From Pseudomonas californiensis (lineage in GTDB: Bacteria > Pseudomonadota > Gammaproteobacteria > Pseudomonadales > Pseudomonadaceae): 64,000 bases of DNA. The notes below the pieces were generated by a model, which worked only from the letters and a program-made list of their open reading frames with translations, was not told the origin of the DNA and did not search any database. The stretch lies in contig NZ_JAGTPK010000002.1 of assembly GCF_021147775.1 (NCBI RefSeq), positions 124,001 through 188,000 on the forward strand. Reading direction: 5' to 3'. A program made the position numbers and the translations under genes. Below, one piece after another: positions 1-8,294 of the stretch (its first letter is position 1; the number at the start of each line of letters is the position of its first letter).

Positions 1-124
1 CGAAAAGATCGAAACCATTGCCAATGTGCTGCGCATCGAGCTGTTCGAAGGCGTCGATGAAGAAGATTTGCGCGTGTCCATGCGAGTGCACTCGCAAATT
101 CTGGCCAATCTCGAAAGATCCTGA
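1..124 (+). CDS. Partial CDS, C-terminal 40 residues, possibly a MarR-type regulator
   Basis: An open frame enters from the left edge and stops with TGA at 122-124. The 40 visible residues include IETIANVLRIELFEG and end in HSQILANLERS, a helical tail resembling the C-terminal dimerisation helix of MarR/SlyA regulators. The DNA-binding part lies outside the window, so the assignment rests on weak tail similarity; another helical protein is possible. About 95 bases separate it from the FimV-like gene downstream. Confidence 0.4.
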   Translation, partial: EKIETIANVLRIELFEGVDEEDLRVSMRVHSQILANLERS

Positions 125-219
125 GGTTGGTGCGCACGTTCTCCCCCATACTCGTGTAACGGTTGTTGATGCCCATCTGAACAGGTGAGAAGCCTGCTGT
201 GGTTTCCATAAGGATTAGC

Positions 220-2445
220 ATGCGGAAGATTTTTGAGGCAGGGACCCGACGCGCCGACCAGTCGGCGCAGGTCAGAAGTCGTTTGCGCACGGGCATGATC
301 GCCGCCTCGGTTGTGGTGTCTTCGCTTGTGTATTCAACGATGGCGTCTGCGCTCGGTTTGGGCGGGATCAGCCTGCATTCGGCGCTCAACCAGCCATTGA
401 ATGCCGAGATCGAGTTGTTGGAGACCGACGGCCTCAGCCCGGAAGATATCGTGACGCGTCTGGCGTCACCCGACGCGTTTGCCAGGGCTGGCATCGAGCG
501 CGTCTTCTTTCTCAATGACTTGCGCTTCACCCCGGTGTTGCGCGCTGGGCGCAGCGTCATCAAAGTCGTTTCGAGCAAACCGGTGACCGAGCCTTACTTG
601 AGTTTTCTGGTCCAGGTGGCGCGCCCCAATGGCGACCTGCTGCACGAATACACCGTGCTGCTTGATCCCGCGACCTCGCCCGAGGGGCTGGCGGCCACTC
701 GCAGCCGAAATCCGCAGCGCACGGCCCAGGCTGCTGTGCCGCAGACGCGGATGCCGGTTGCGCCGCCGCCTGCGGTGCAGGGCAAACGTTACACCGTCGC
801 CAATGGCGACACGCTCAATGGTATCGCTGGCCGGTTGCAAGGTCCTGGCAGCAAGGTTTCAGCGAGTCAGCTGGCCGATGGCATCCGTTCGCTTAACCCT
901 CAGGTGTTTGCCAGCGGTGCCAACTCAGGGCTCAGGATTGGTCAGGATCTGCTGGTCCCGGACTCGGCTGTTTTGCCAGGCACCTCGTCAGCTACACCTG
1001 CCGCTTTCGCCGCCGCAACGCCGAAGGCTGAAGTTCAGCCTGCCGATGCCCGACAAACGGCCGACCAACTGACGGTCGCTGCGATTCAGAATCAGCAATT
1101 GGTCAAGTCGCTGGAAGACCTGAAGACTCAGGCCAGCGAATTGCAAGAAACCCTGGCGGGCAAGGACAAGCAAATCATGGCCTTGCGCGCTGATCTTGCC
1201 CTGGCCCAGTCCTCTGCAGCGCCTGTTGCAGCGTCAGCGACTCAGGTCAGTGCGGCCAGTCCGGCGATTTCACCCCAGCCACCGGCTGCACAACCTGTTG
1301 TAGCCGCCAGTGCTGCGGACGAAAGCTTTATCAATATTCCGACGCTGCTGGGTGTGTTGCTGGTCCTGTTGTTGCTGGCGGCGTTGCTGTATGCCAGACG
1401 GCGTCAGAAGCACAAAAGCGAAGGAGCCATGACAGACACGCCCGATGAGGGCCTGATCAAACCTGCGCAGTCCTCGATCCTGCCTGTTTTTGAGGTGCCT
1501 GCCGTGGCGCCGCAACCTGTGGTCGCGCCTGTCGCCAGCAAACCTGTCACGTCGCAACGCCTGGCAGGCGCTGCGCCGGATGCTCTCGACGGGGTCAGCA
1601 TTTATATCGCATATGGCCGTTTCAGCGAGGCCATTGGTATCTTGCGCGCAGCGCTGGAAAAACAGCCCGAGCGTGAAGATATTCGCGTCAGGTTGCTTGA
1701 ATTGTTGGCCGAGCAGGGTGATAGCGCTGGGTTTGCCCGCGAAGAGCAGGCCGCGCTGGAGCAGGGTGTAGATCCGCAAACGCTCCAGACCCTTCACGAT
1801 CGTTACCCGCTGTTGAAGGTCAGTGCGGCGGCGGCGCTTGCTGTTGCGCCGGCCGCAATGGCTTCCATGTCGCTGGACAAGAGCCAGCCTGACTCAAGGC
1901 CAGTCGCCAGCCCGGTTGCCGAGCCTGAGCCCGCTGCCCAGTTGGATGAAACGACTGCCGCTGCCTTGAATCCCGAGCCAGCCGATGAGTTTCAGCTGAA
2001 TCTCGACGACCTGTCCATGGACGCCAACTGGGATCTGGTCGATCCGTTCGATAGCCCGCCTGCACGCGTCAAGCCAGCGCCCGAGGTCCAGGTGGACCCT
2101 GAGTTCTCGTCTGATCTGACCCAGTTGCCAGAAGTCATGGAGCTGTCTGATGAACAGTTTTTGAGTGACTTCTCTGAAACCGAAGAGATTGAGCCAATTG
2201 AGGTGATTGCACAGCCTGCCACCGACGATTTGAGTGACGACTTCCTCGACAGCTTCATGACCGATGATTCTGATTTCGACCTGCTGGACCTGGAAGAACC
2301 TCCGCTGACTCAGATCAACCAGGCGCAGGTACTGATAGAGGAAGGTGACATCGAGTCGGCTCGGGAAATTCTGTTGCAGATTCTGGAGGAGTCAGACGAC
2401 GAGCATCGGCGCATGGCGCAGGAGCTGTTGGCAGGGATCAGCTGA
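220..2445 (+). CDS. FimV-like inner-membrane LysM/TPR protein (second FimV paralogue)
   Basis: A 741-residue protein with FimV architecture. An N-terminal hydrophobic segment (about residues 23-45) precedes the FimV N-terminal domain (ALGLGGISLHSALNQPLNAEIELL). A LysM-like peptidoglycan-binding domain lies near 189-245 (YTVANGDTLNGIAGRL), followed by a coiled-coil stretch, one membrane segment near 372-394, an acidic cytoplasmic region and a C-terminal TPR-like FimV domain (ARE-ILLQILEE). The ATG at 220 is chosen because AAGGA lies 7 bases upstream; a GTG at 199 in frame lacks this. FimV in P. aeruginosa organises the cell pole and supports type IV pilus function. The true fimV, next to truA, is at 36656, so this shorter copy is a paralogue of unknown specific role. 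Confidence 0.85.
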   Translation: MRKIFEAGTRRADQSAQVRSRLRTGMIAASVVVSSLVYSTMASALGLGGISLHSALNQPLNAEIELLETDGLSPEDIVTRLASPDAFARAGIERVFFLNDLRFTPVLRAGRSVIKVVSSKPVTEPYLSFLVQVARPNGDLLHEYTVLLDPATSPEGLAATRSRNPQRTAQAAVPQTRMPVAPPPAVQGKRYTVANGDTLNGIAGRLQGPGSKVSASQLADGIRSLNPQVFASGANSGLRIGQDLLVPDSAVLPGTSSATPAAFAAATPKAEVQPADARQTADQLTVAAIQNQQLVKSLEDLKTQASELQETLAGKDKQIMALRADLALAQSSAAPVAASATQVSAASPAISPQPPAAQPVVAASAADESFINIPTLLGVLLVLLLLAALLYARRRQKHKSEGAMTDTPDEGLIKPAQSSILPVFEVPAVAPQPVVAPVASKPVTSQRLAGAAPDALDGVSIYIAYGRFSEAIGILRAALEKQPEREDIRVRLLELLAEQGDSAGFAREEQAALEQGVDPQTLQTLHDRYPLLKVSAAAALAVAPAAMASMSLDKSQPDSRPVASPVAEPEPAAQLDETTAAALNPEPADEFQLNLDDLSMDANWDLVDPFDSPPARVKPAPEVQVDPEFSSDLTQLPEVMELSDEQFLSDFSETEEIEPIEVIAQPATDDLSDDFLDSFMTDDSDFDLLDLEEPPLTQINQAQVLIEEGDIESAREILLQILEESDDEHRRMAQELLAGIS

Positions 2446-2471
2446 GTTTGATCTGACAGTAGTTGTCAGGT

Positions 2472-2518
2472 CTGCCCAAGCGCCTGAGTCGCGTTGTTAT
2501 CGACGCGACCCAGGGCAG
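2472..2518. terminator. Hairpin between convergent genes, possible terminator
   Basis: Outer arms CTGCCC and GGGCAG enclose a second perfect 7-bp stem (GTCGCGT/ACGCGAC) with an 8-base loop. It lies between the convergent FimV-like and PA2817-family genes. No strong U-run follows on either strand, so termination efficiency is uncertain. Confidence 0.4.
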
Positions 2519-2529
2519 AGGACGATTTT

Positions 2530-2940
2530 CTAGTGCTTGCTGCCCTGTGCTGACATGGCCAGCAATTGTTTTTCCTGATTCCAGTCGAACGGTTCGTCGT
2601 TCTGCTCGGCTTCGTAGCGACGCTCTTCGAGTGCCTGATACAGCTCGATTTCATCATCCGGCATGAAGTGCAGGCAATCACCGGCGAAGAACCACAACAG
2701 ATCGCGAGGCACCAGATGGGCGATCTGCGGGTAACGCTGAATGACCTGACACAGAATGTCCTGGCCCAGGTACTGGCTTTCAATCGGGTCCTGTGGCAAT
2801 TGCTCGACCAGTTCGTCGAAGCGCTCCATGAACAACGCATGGCTTTCTTCTGGAACCTGCTCGGCCTCGCCCAGCGCGACCAGAATGCTGCGCAGATGCG
2901 CCAGCAGGCCAAGATGGTGGTCGAGAGTGGCGTCGGCCAT
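2530..2940 (-). CDS. PA2817-family conserved hypothetical protein
   Basis: A 136-residue acidic cytoplasmic protein without signal peptide or membrane segments. It begins MADATLDHHLGLLAHLR and contains the hydrophobic stretch LVPRDLLWFFAGDCLHFM. It looks like the small protein encoded beside the fadE-type gene in P. aeruginosa (PA2815-PA2817 region); the family name is from memory. The ATG at 2940 has GAGGA 7 bases upstream. It lies downstream of fadE on the same strand but is separated from it by a terminator. No function is known. Confidence 0.75.
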   Translation of the reverse strand: MADATLDHHLGLLAHLRSILVALGEAEQVPEESHALFMERFDELVEQLPQDPIESQYLGQDILCQVIQRYPQIAHLVPRDLLWFFAGDCLHFMPDDEIELYQALEERRYEAEQNDEPFDWNQEKQLLAMSAQGSKH

Positions 2941-2958
2941 GATGTAATCCTCAAATGC

Positions 2959-2995
2959 AAAAACAGGCGCGAGAGTATAAAGCTCTGCGCGCCTG
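2959..2995 (-). terminator. Rho-independent terminator after fadE
   Basis: Read on the minus strand, CAGGCGCG and CGCGCCTG form an 8-bp stem, extended by an inner AGAG/CTCT pairing, and are followed directly by TTTTT. It ends fadE transcription just before the PA2817-family gene, which would therefore be read-through or separately expressed. Confidence 0.75.
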
Positions 2996-3015
2996 CTGTG
3001 GGGATGAGCTGACAG

Positions 3016-5460
3016 TTATCGGATCTTGCCCGGTGTCAGGGTCAATTCTTCCTTGTCGAAATCATCCACGTCGATCACCTTGCGGCGAGCGGCCTCTGCT
3101 GCCTGAAGCGTCTGAGCCTCTGCGGCCTGCAACACGCCGACACGCACCGCCGCGTCGATCGCGTGCTCACCCGGGGCAGGGCGAACCTCGCCGCCCTTGA
3201 GCGCCGCGCCCAGCTTCTTGTGCAGCGGATAAGCAGCGCTCAACAAGTCGCTGGCGTGCTGCAATGCTCCGACCGGATCGTCGGCTGACTGTGGTCGGTA
3301 GCAACCACCCAGCAACTCCTCCAGTGTCGGATCGCCTTTGGCGCGGCCCAGCACTTGTGCCACTTCAGCATCCAGCTTGTCTGATGGACCTTTGTGACGG
3401 CGGCCGAACGGGAAGACCACGGCACGCAACAGCCCGCCAAGCAGTCGGTTGGAGTTGCTGAGGATTTCGTCCATCGCGCGTTCCGAGTGACCCAGGCTCT
3501 CTTCCATGGCCCAACGAAACAGCGGGTCCATGTGATCAGGCGAGTCCAGATCGTGGTAGCGCTTGAGCGCCGCCGACGCCAGATACAAGTGACTGAGTAC
3601 ATCACCAAGACGCGCTGACAGCCGCTCGCGACGTTTCAGCTCACCGCCCAGCAGCATCATGCTCAGATCAGCCAGCATGGCAAACGCAGCGGCCTGACGG
3701 TTCAGTGCACGGAAGTAGCCTTGGCTCAGGCTGTTGCCCGGCGCTCTTTCGAAGTGACCAAAACCCAGGTTGAGGATCAGGGTGCTGGCCGCATTGCTTA
3801 CGGCGAAACCGATGTGCTTGAGCAATAGCGTGTCGAACTCGGCCAGGGCCGCGTCGTGATCGGTGCGTCCGGCCAGGGCCATTTCCTTGAGCACGAACGG
3901 ATGGCAGCGGATCGCGCCCTGGCCGAAGATCATCAGGTTGCGTGAGAGGATGTTGGCCCCTTCGACAGTGATGAAAATCGGCGCGCCTTGCCAGTTACGA
4001 CCCAGATAGTTGTTCGGGCCCATGATGATGCCCTTGCCGCCGTGCACGTCCATCGCATGGCCGATACACTCGCGCCCGCGTTCGGTCAGGTGGTATTTGA
4101 GGATGGCCGACAGCACCGACGGCTTTTCGCCCAGATCCACGGCATTGGCCGTCAGCATTCGCGCGCTGTCCATCAGCCAGGCGTTACCCCCGATCCGGGC
4201 CAGTGCTTCCTGAATACCCTCGAACGCTGACAGCGGTACGTTGAACTGCTCACGCACCTTGGCGTACTGGCCTGTCACCAGGCTGGTGTACTTGGCCGCG
4301 CCAGTGCCCACGGCAGGCAAGGAGATCGAACGGCCGACCGACAGGCAGTTCATCAACATCATCCAGCCCTTGCCCAGCATCGGCTGGCCACCAATCAGGT
4401 AGCTCAGCGGCACGAACACATCCTTGCCTGAGTTCGGGCCATTCATGAAGGCCGCGCCCAGTGGTACATGGCGACGACCGATCTCCACGCCCGGGGTTTC
4501 GGTCGGAATCAACGCAAGGCTGATGCCCAGGTCTTCTTCCTCGCCCAGCAGATGCTCAGGGTCATAGGCCTTGAAGGCCAGCCCGAGCAGGGTGGCAACC
4601 GGGCCGAGAGTGATGTAACGCTTTTCCCAGGTCAGGCGCAGGCCGATGACTTCTTCACCCTGCCACTGGCCTTTGCAGATGATGCCAGTGTCAGGCATGG
4701 CGCCTGCGTCAGAGCCAGCCAGCGGGCCGGTCAGCGCGAAGCAGGGGATGTCCTGACCACGCGCCAGGCGGGGCAGGTAGTAATTGCGCTGCTCTTCGGT
4801 GCCGTAATGCAGCAGCAGTTCGGCGGGGCCGAGCGAGTTGGGTACCATGACGGTAGAGGCCAGATCGCCGCTGCGGGTTGCCAGTTTCATGGCAACTTGC
4901 GAGTGGGCATACGCCGAGAAGCCTTTGCCGCCAAACTCCTTGGGGATGATCAAGGCGAAGAAGCCGTGCTCCTTCATGTGCGTCCAGGCCTCTGGAGGCA
5001 GGTCCATGGCCTGACCGATTTCCCAGTCGCTGACCATCGCACACAGTTCTTCGGTCGGCCCGTCGATAAAGGCCTGCTCTTCTTCGGTCAGGCGGACTTT
5101 TGGGTAAGCCAGCAACTTGTCCCAGTCGGGACGACCGCTGAACAGTTCACCGTCCCACCAGACTGTGCCGGCATCAATGGCGTCGCGCTCGGTTTCTGAC
5201 ATCGGCGGCAACACTTTCTGGAACCAGCTGAACATTGGCGCGGTGAAATGTTTGCGACGCAGGTCGGGCAGCACGAGCGGTACGAACACCACCAGCCAGA
5301 GCAGCCAGAACACGGTCAGCAGCCAGCCCGGCGCATGGCTGAAAATACCCATGGCCAACAAGTAGACCGCCACCACGCCCAGCGCGGGAAGCGGGTCGAG
5401 GCGACGATGAGCCAGCCAGGCAATGCCGACGACCAGCACTACTATCCACAACAACAGCAT
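3016..5460 (-). CDS. fadE: Acyl-CoA dehydrogenase FadE
   Basis: FAD-dependent acyl-CoA dehydrogenase performing the first step of fatty acid beta-oxidation. At 814 residues it has the length of E. coli FadE. Two or three hydrophobic segments occupy about residues 1-60 (membrane anchor), followed by the N-terminal, middle beta and C-terminal helical dehydrogenase domains and the FadE-specific C-terminal extension. FALTGPLAGSDAGA is the FAD/substrate loop, and FITVEGANILSRNLMIFGQGA carries the expected catalytic Glu region. The ATG at 5460 follows GGAGG by 7 bases; a longer in-frame extension to 5610 is unlikely. The gene ends in a terminator. Confidence 0.93.
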   Translation of the reverse strand: MLLLWIVVLVVGIAWLAHRRLDPLPALGVVAVYLLAMGIFSHAPGWLLTVFWLLWLVVFVPLVLPDLRRKHFTAPMFSWFQKVLPPMSETERDAIDAGTVWWDGELFSGRPDWDKLLAYPKVRLTEEEQAFIDGPTEELCAMVSDWEIGQAMDLPPEAWTHMKEHGFFALIIPKEFGGKGFSAYAHSQVAMKLATRSGDLASTVMVPNSLGPAELLLHYGTEEQRNYYLPRLARGQDIPCFALTGPLAGSDAGAMPDTGIICKGQWQGEEVIGLRLTWEKRYITLGPVATLLGLAFKAYDPEHLLGEEEDLGISLALIPTETPGVEIGRRHVPLGAAFMNGPNSGKDVFVPLSYLIGGQPMLGKGWMMLMNCLSVGRSISLPAVGTGAAKYTSLVTGQYAKVREQFNVPLSAFEGIQEALARIGGNAWLMDSARMLTANAVDLGEKPSVLSAILKYHLTERGRECIGHAMDVHGGKGIIMGPNNYLGRNWQGAPIFITVEGANILSRNLMIFGQGAIRCHPFVLKEMALAGRTDHDAALAEFDTLLLKHIGFAVSNAASTLILNLGFGHFERAPGNSLSQGYFRALNRQAAAFAMLADLSMMLLGGELKRRERLSARLGDVLSHLYLASAALKRYHDLDSPDHMDPLFRWAMEESLGHSERAMDEILSNSNRLLGGLLRAVVFPFGRRHKGPSDKLDAEVAQVLGRAKGDPTLEELLGGCYRPQSADDPVGALQHASDLLSAAYPLHKKLGAALKGGEVRPAPGEHAIDAAVRVGVLQAAEAQTLQAAEAARRKVIDVDDFDKEELTLTPGKIR

Positions 5461-5625
5461 AGGTATTCCTCCGTGATGAGCGCGGCGGTGGCCGCGTTCA
5501 AGAACTGGTCGCCAGGCAGTGTTGAGGCGACATCGATAGTGACCCTCGGCTGGCAAGTAAGTTGCTGCCTGATCAGGGTAGACTGGTGCCCGATCGATTT
5601 TCAAAACCACTGCGAGGGGAACGCA

Positions 5626-6249
5626 ATGCTAAAAATCTGGGGGCGGAAAAATTCCAGCAACGTGCGCAAGGCGCTCTGGATTGCCGAAGAAGTAGGCGTG
5701 CCTTACGAAACCGAGGATGCCGGTGGCGCATTCGGGTTGGTCAACGAGGCCGTCTACCGCGCCAAAAACCCCAATGGCCGGATTCCCATGATTGAAGACG
5801 GCGATTTTGTACTCTGGGAATCAAACGCTATCGTGCGTTATCTGGCCGCTCGGCACGCCCCTGATTCTGACCTTTATCCCGCCGATGTCCAGGCCCGGGC
5901 GATTGCGGACAAGTGGATGGACTGGACCACCTCGACTATTGCGGCGCCGTTCAGCCCGGTATTCTGGGGTGTGGTACGGACCCCGGCCGAGCGTCAGGAT
6001 TGGGTCGCCATCAATGATGGTGTTAAAGCCCTGCATGAATTATTGAAGGTCCCCGATGAGGCGCTGTCCCGCCAGCCTTATTTGTCGGGTGAATCATTCG
6101 GTATGGGTGATATTCCTTTGGGCTGCTTCGCCTACGGCTGGTTTGAAATGCCGATTGAACGTCCGCCGCTCCCTCACCTCCAAGCCTGGTACGAACGACT
6201 CAAGACGCGTCCCGCTTACCGCAAGGCGGTCATGAGCCCGTTGACCTAG
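5626..6249 (+). CDS. Glutathione S-transferase family protein
   Basis: A 207-residue cytosolic GST. The N-terminal thioredoxin-fold domain begins MLKIWGRKNSSNVRKALW, with the glutathione-site motif GRIPMIEDGDFVLWESNAIVRYLA (cis-Pro and the ES pair) near residues 48-70, followed by the all-helical C-terminal domain. GAGGGG precedes the ATG. Such enzymes conjugate glutathione to electrophiles; substrate cannot be predicted. Monocistronic: fadE is divergent, and a GGGCGG/CCGCCC hairpin at 6273-6297 follows the stop. Confidence 0.88.
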   Translation: MLKIWGRKNSSNVRKALWIAEEVGVPYETEDAGGAFGLVNEAVYRAKNPNGRIPMIEDGDFVLWESNAIVRYLAARHAPDSDLYPADVQARAIADKWMDWTTSTIAAPFSPVFWGVVRTPAERQDWVAINDGVKALHELLKVPDEALSRQPYLSGESFGMGDIPLGCFAYGWFEMPIERPPLPHLQAWYERLKTRPAYRKAVMSPLT

Positions 6250-6441
6250 CGCCTTAAAGGGTGAAGGTAGAAGGGCGGTCAAGAATGCTTGCCGCCCGCT
6301 ATCCGCCCTTCGATATTTACTATTAACAAATGTGTCTGTACTTGAAGAGGTCATCCACGCACCATTGCGTGAGCGAGTGGCCACCCTCTGGTGCTCGCAG
6401 CTGATTCATCTCCCTTTTTCCAGATTGGTGCGTTTTCCGAT

Positions 6442-7374
6442 ATGTCTTCCGCTCTGTCCATCCGGCAGCTAACCAAAACCTACGGCAACGGTTTCCAGGC
6501 CCTGAGTGGTATCGACCTGGACGTTGCCGAAGGTGATTTCTTCGCCTTGCTCGGCCCTAACGGCGCTGGCAAATCCACTACCATTGGCATCATTTCCACG
6601 CTGGTCAACAAAACCGGCGGCACGGTCAATATTTTCGGCCACGACCTGGACCGTGAACCCGCTGCGCTCAAGCGCAGCATTGGCGTGGTGCCGCAGGAGT
6701 TCAACTTCAATCAGTTCGAAAAAACCTTCGACATCGTCGTGACTCAGGCTGGCTATTACGGCATCCCGAAGAAGATCGCCATGGAACGCGCCGAGCAGTA
6801 CCTGACCCAGTTGGGGCTGTGGGACAAGCGCAACGTGCCATCGCGCTCGCTGTCGGGCGGCATGAAGCGCCGACTGATGATTGCCCGCGCGCTGGTCCAC
6901 GAACCGCGGCTGTTGATCCTTGACGAGCCGACAGCGGGCGTGGACATCGAGTTGCGTCGTTCGATGTGGACTTTCCTGACCGAGCTCAACCAGAAGGGCA
7001 TCACCATCATCCTGACCACCCACTATCTGGAGGAGGCCGAGCAACTGTGTCGCAACATCGGCATCATCGACCACGGGGTGATCGTGCAGAACATGGGCAT
7101 GAAGCAGTTGCTCAGCACGTTGACGGTCGAGACCTTCGTACTGGACCTCAAGGCCAACTGGCAGACCGCGCCGCAGTTGCCGGGCTTCCCGTGCCGTCTG
7201 CTGGACAGCCATACGCTGGAAGTTCAGGTCGACAAGGACGTTGGTATCACAGCGTTGTTCAGCCAACTGGCCTTTCAGAACATTGAAGTGCTGAGTCTGC
7301 GCAACAAATCCAATCGTCTTGAGGAGTTGTTCGTGTCTCTGGTCGAGAAAAATCTCGCGAAGGTGGCGGTATGA
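6442..7374 (+). CDS. yadG: ABC transporter ATP-binding protein, YadG-like
   Basis: A 310-residue nucleotide-binding subunit. Walker A is LGPNGAGKSTTIG (about residues 40-50), the signature is LSGGMKRRLMIARAL, Walker B is LLILDEPTAGVD, and the switch His is in TTHYLEEAEQL. A C-terminal extension of about 80 residues is typical of ABC-2 exporters. The chosen ATG gives the usual family length (E. coli YadG is 308) although no strong Shine-Dalgarno is visible; a longer start at 6391 exists. The stop overlaps the permease start (ATGA), so the two are translationally coupled. Export substrate unknown. Confidence 0.9.
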   Translation: MSSALSIRQLTKTYGNGFQALSGIDLDVAEGDFFALLGPNGAGKSTTIGIISTLVNKTGGTVNIFGHDLDREPAALKRSIGVVPQEFNFNQFEKTFDIVVTQAGYYGIPKKIAMERAEQYLTQLGLWDKRNVPSRSLSGGMKRRLMIARALVHEPRLLILDEPTAGVDIELRRSMWTFLTELNQKGITIILTTHYLEEAEQLCRNIGIIDHGVIVQNMGMKQLLSTLTVETFVLDLKANWQTAPQLPGFPCRLLDSHTLEVQVDKDVGITALFSQLAFQNIEVLSLRNKSNRLEELFVSLVEKNLAKVAV

Positions 7375-8159
7375 TCGACAAGACCGGCGAACTGCGCCCC
7401 AACCTGGTTTCCCTGAAAACCATCGTCAACCGTGAAGTCCACCGCTTCATGCGCATCTGGCCGCAGACTCTGCTGCCGCCTGCGATCACCATGGTCCTGT
7501 ACTTCGTCATTTTCGGTAATCTGATCGGTCGCCAGATTGGTGATATGGGCGGCTTCACTTACATGCAGTACATCGTCCCCGGTCTGATCATGATGTCAGT
7601 GATCACCAACTCCTATGGGAACGTGGTCTCAAGCTTCTTTGGCGCGAAGTTTCAGCATTCCATCGAAGAGCTGATGGTGTCTCCGGTATCGCCGCACACC
7701 ATTCTGATCGGTTACACCCTGGGTGGCGTTTTGCGCGGGCTGATGGTCGGTTTCATCGTGACCATGCTGTCGATGTTCTTCACCGACCTTCAAGTGCATC
7801 ATCTGGGCGTCACCATTGTTGTCGTGGTACTGACCGCAACCATTTTTTCGTTGCTGGGCTTCATCAATGCTGTGTTTGCGCGCAACTTCGATGACATCTC
7901 GATCATCCCGACTTTCGTCCTGACGCCACTGACGTACCTGGGCGGGGTGTTCTACTCGATCAACCTGCTGCCGCCGTTCTGGCAGACCGTGTCGCTGGCC
8001 AACCCGGTCCTGCACATGGTCAACGCCTTCCGCTACGGCATTCTTGGCGTTTCTGATATCAAGATCAGCATCGCCATGGCGTTCATGATTGTCGCGACCG
8101 TTGTGCTGTATTTCGGTTGCGCCCGCCTGCTGGTCAGTGGGCGCGGGATGCGTCAGTAA
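7371..8159 (+). CDS. yadH: ABC-2 type permease, YadH-like
   Basis: A 262-residue polytopic membrane protein with about six hydrophobic helices and the ABC-2 motif region LTPLTYLGGVFYSINLLPPFW near residues 184-204. It overlaps the ATPase gene by four bases (ATGA), forming a two-gene exporter operon. E. coli YadH is 256 residues. Substrate unknown; it probably acts as a dimer with two ATPase subunits in the inner membrane. Confidence 0.9.
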   Translation: MIDKTGELRPNLVSLKTIVNREVHRFMRIWPQTLLPPAITMVLYFVIFGNLIGRQIGDMGGFTYMQYIVPGLIMMSVITNSYGNVVSSFFGAKFQHSIEELMVSPVSPHTILIGYTLGGVLRGLMVGFIVTMLSMFFTDLQVHHLGVTIVVVVLTATIFSLLGFINAVFARNFDDISIIPTFVLTPLTYLGGVFYSINLLPPFWQTVSLANPVLHMVNAFRYGILGVSDIKISIAMAFMIVATVVLYFGCARLLVSGRGMRQ

Positions 8160-8294
8160 TATTGTGTCTGTCGACCTGCCTTCTGGCGGGTTGATAGCTG
8201 CACGGCTCGCTCTGCTCAGATTCTGAAACACACCTTCCTCACCCGATCCTTCGCTTGCGCTCATCCTTGAAGCTCTCTGCTTTGAGGATTGACC

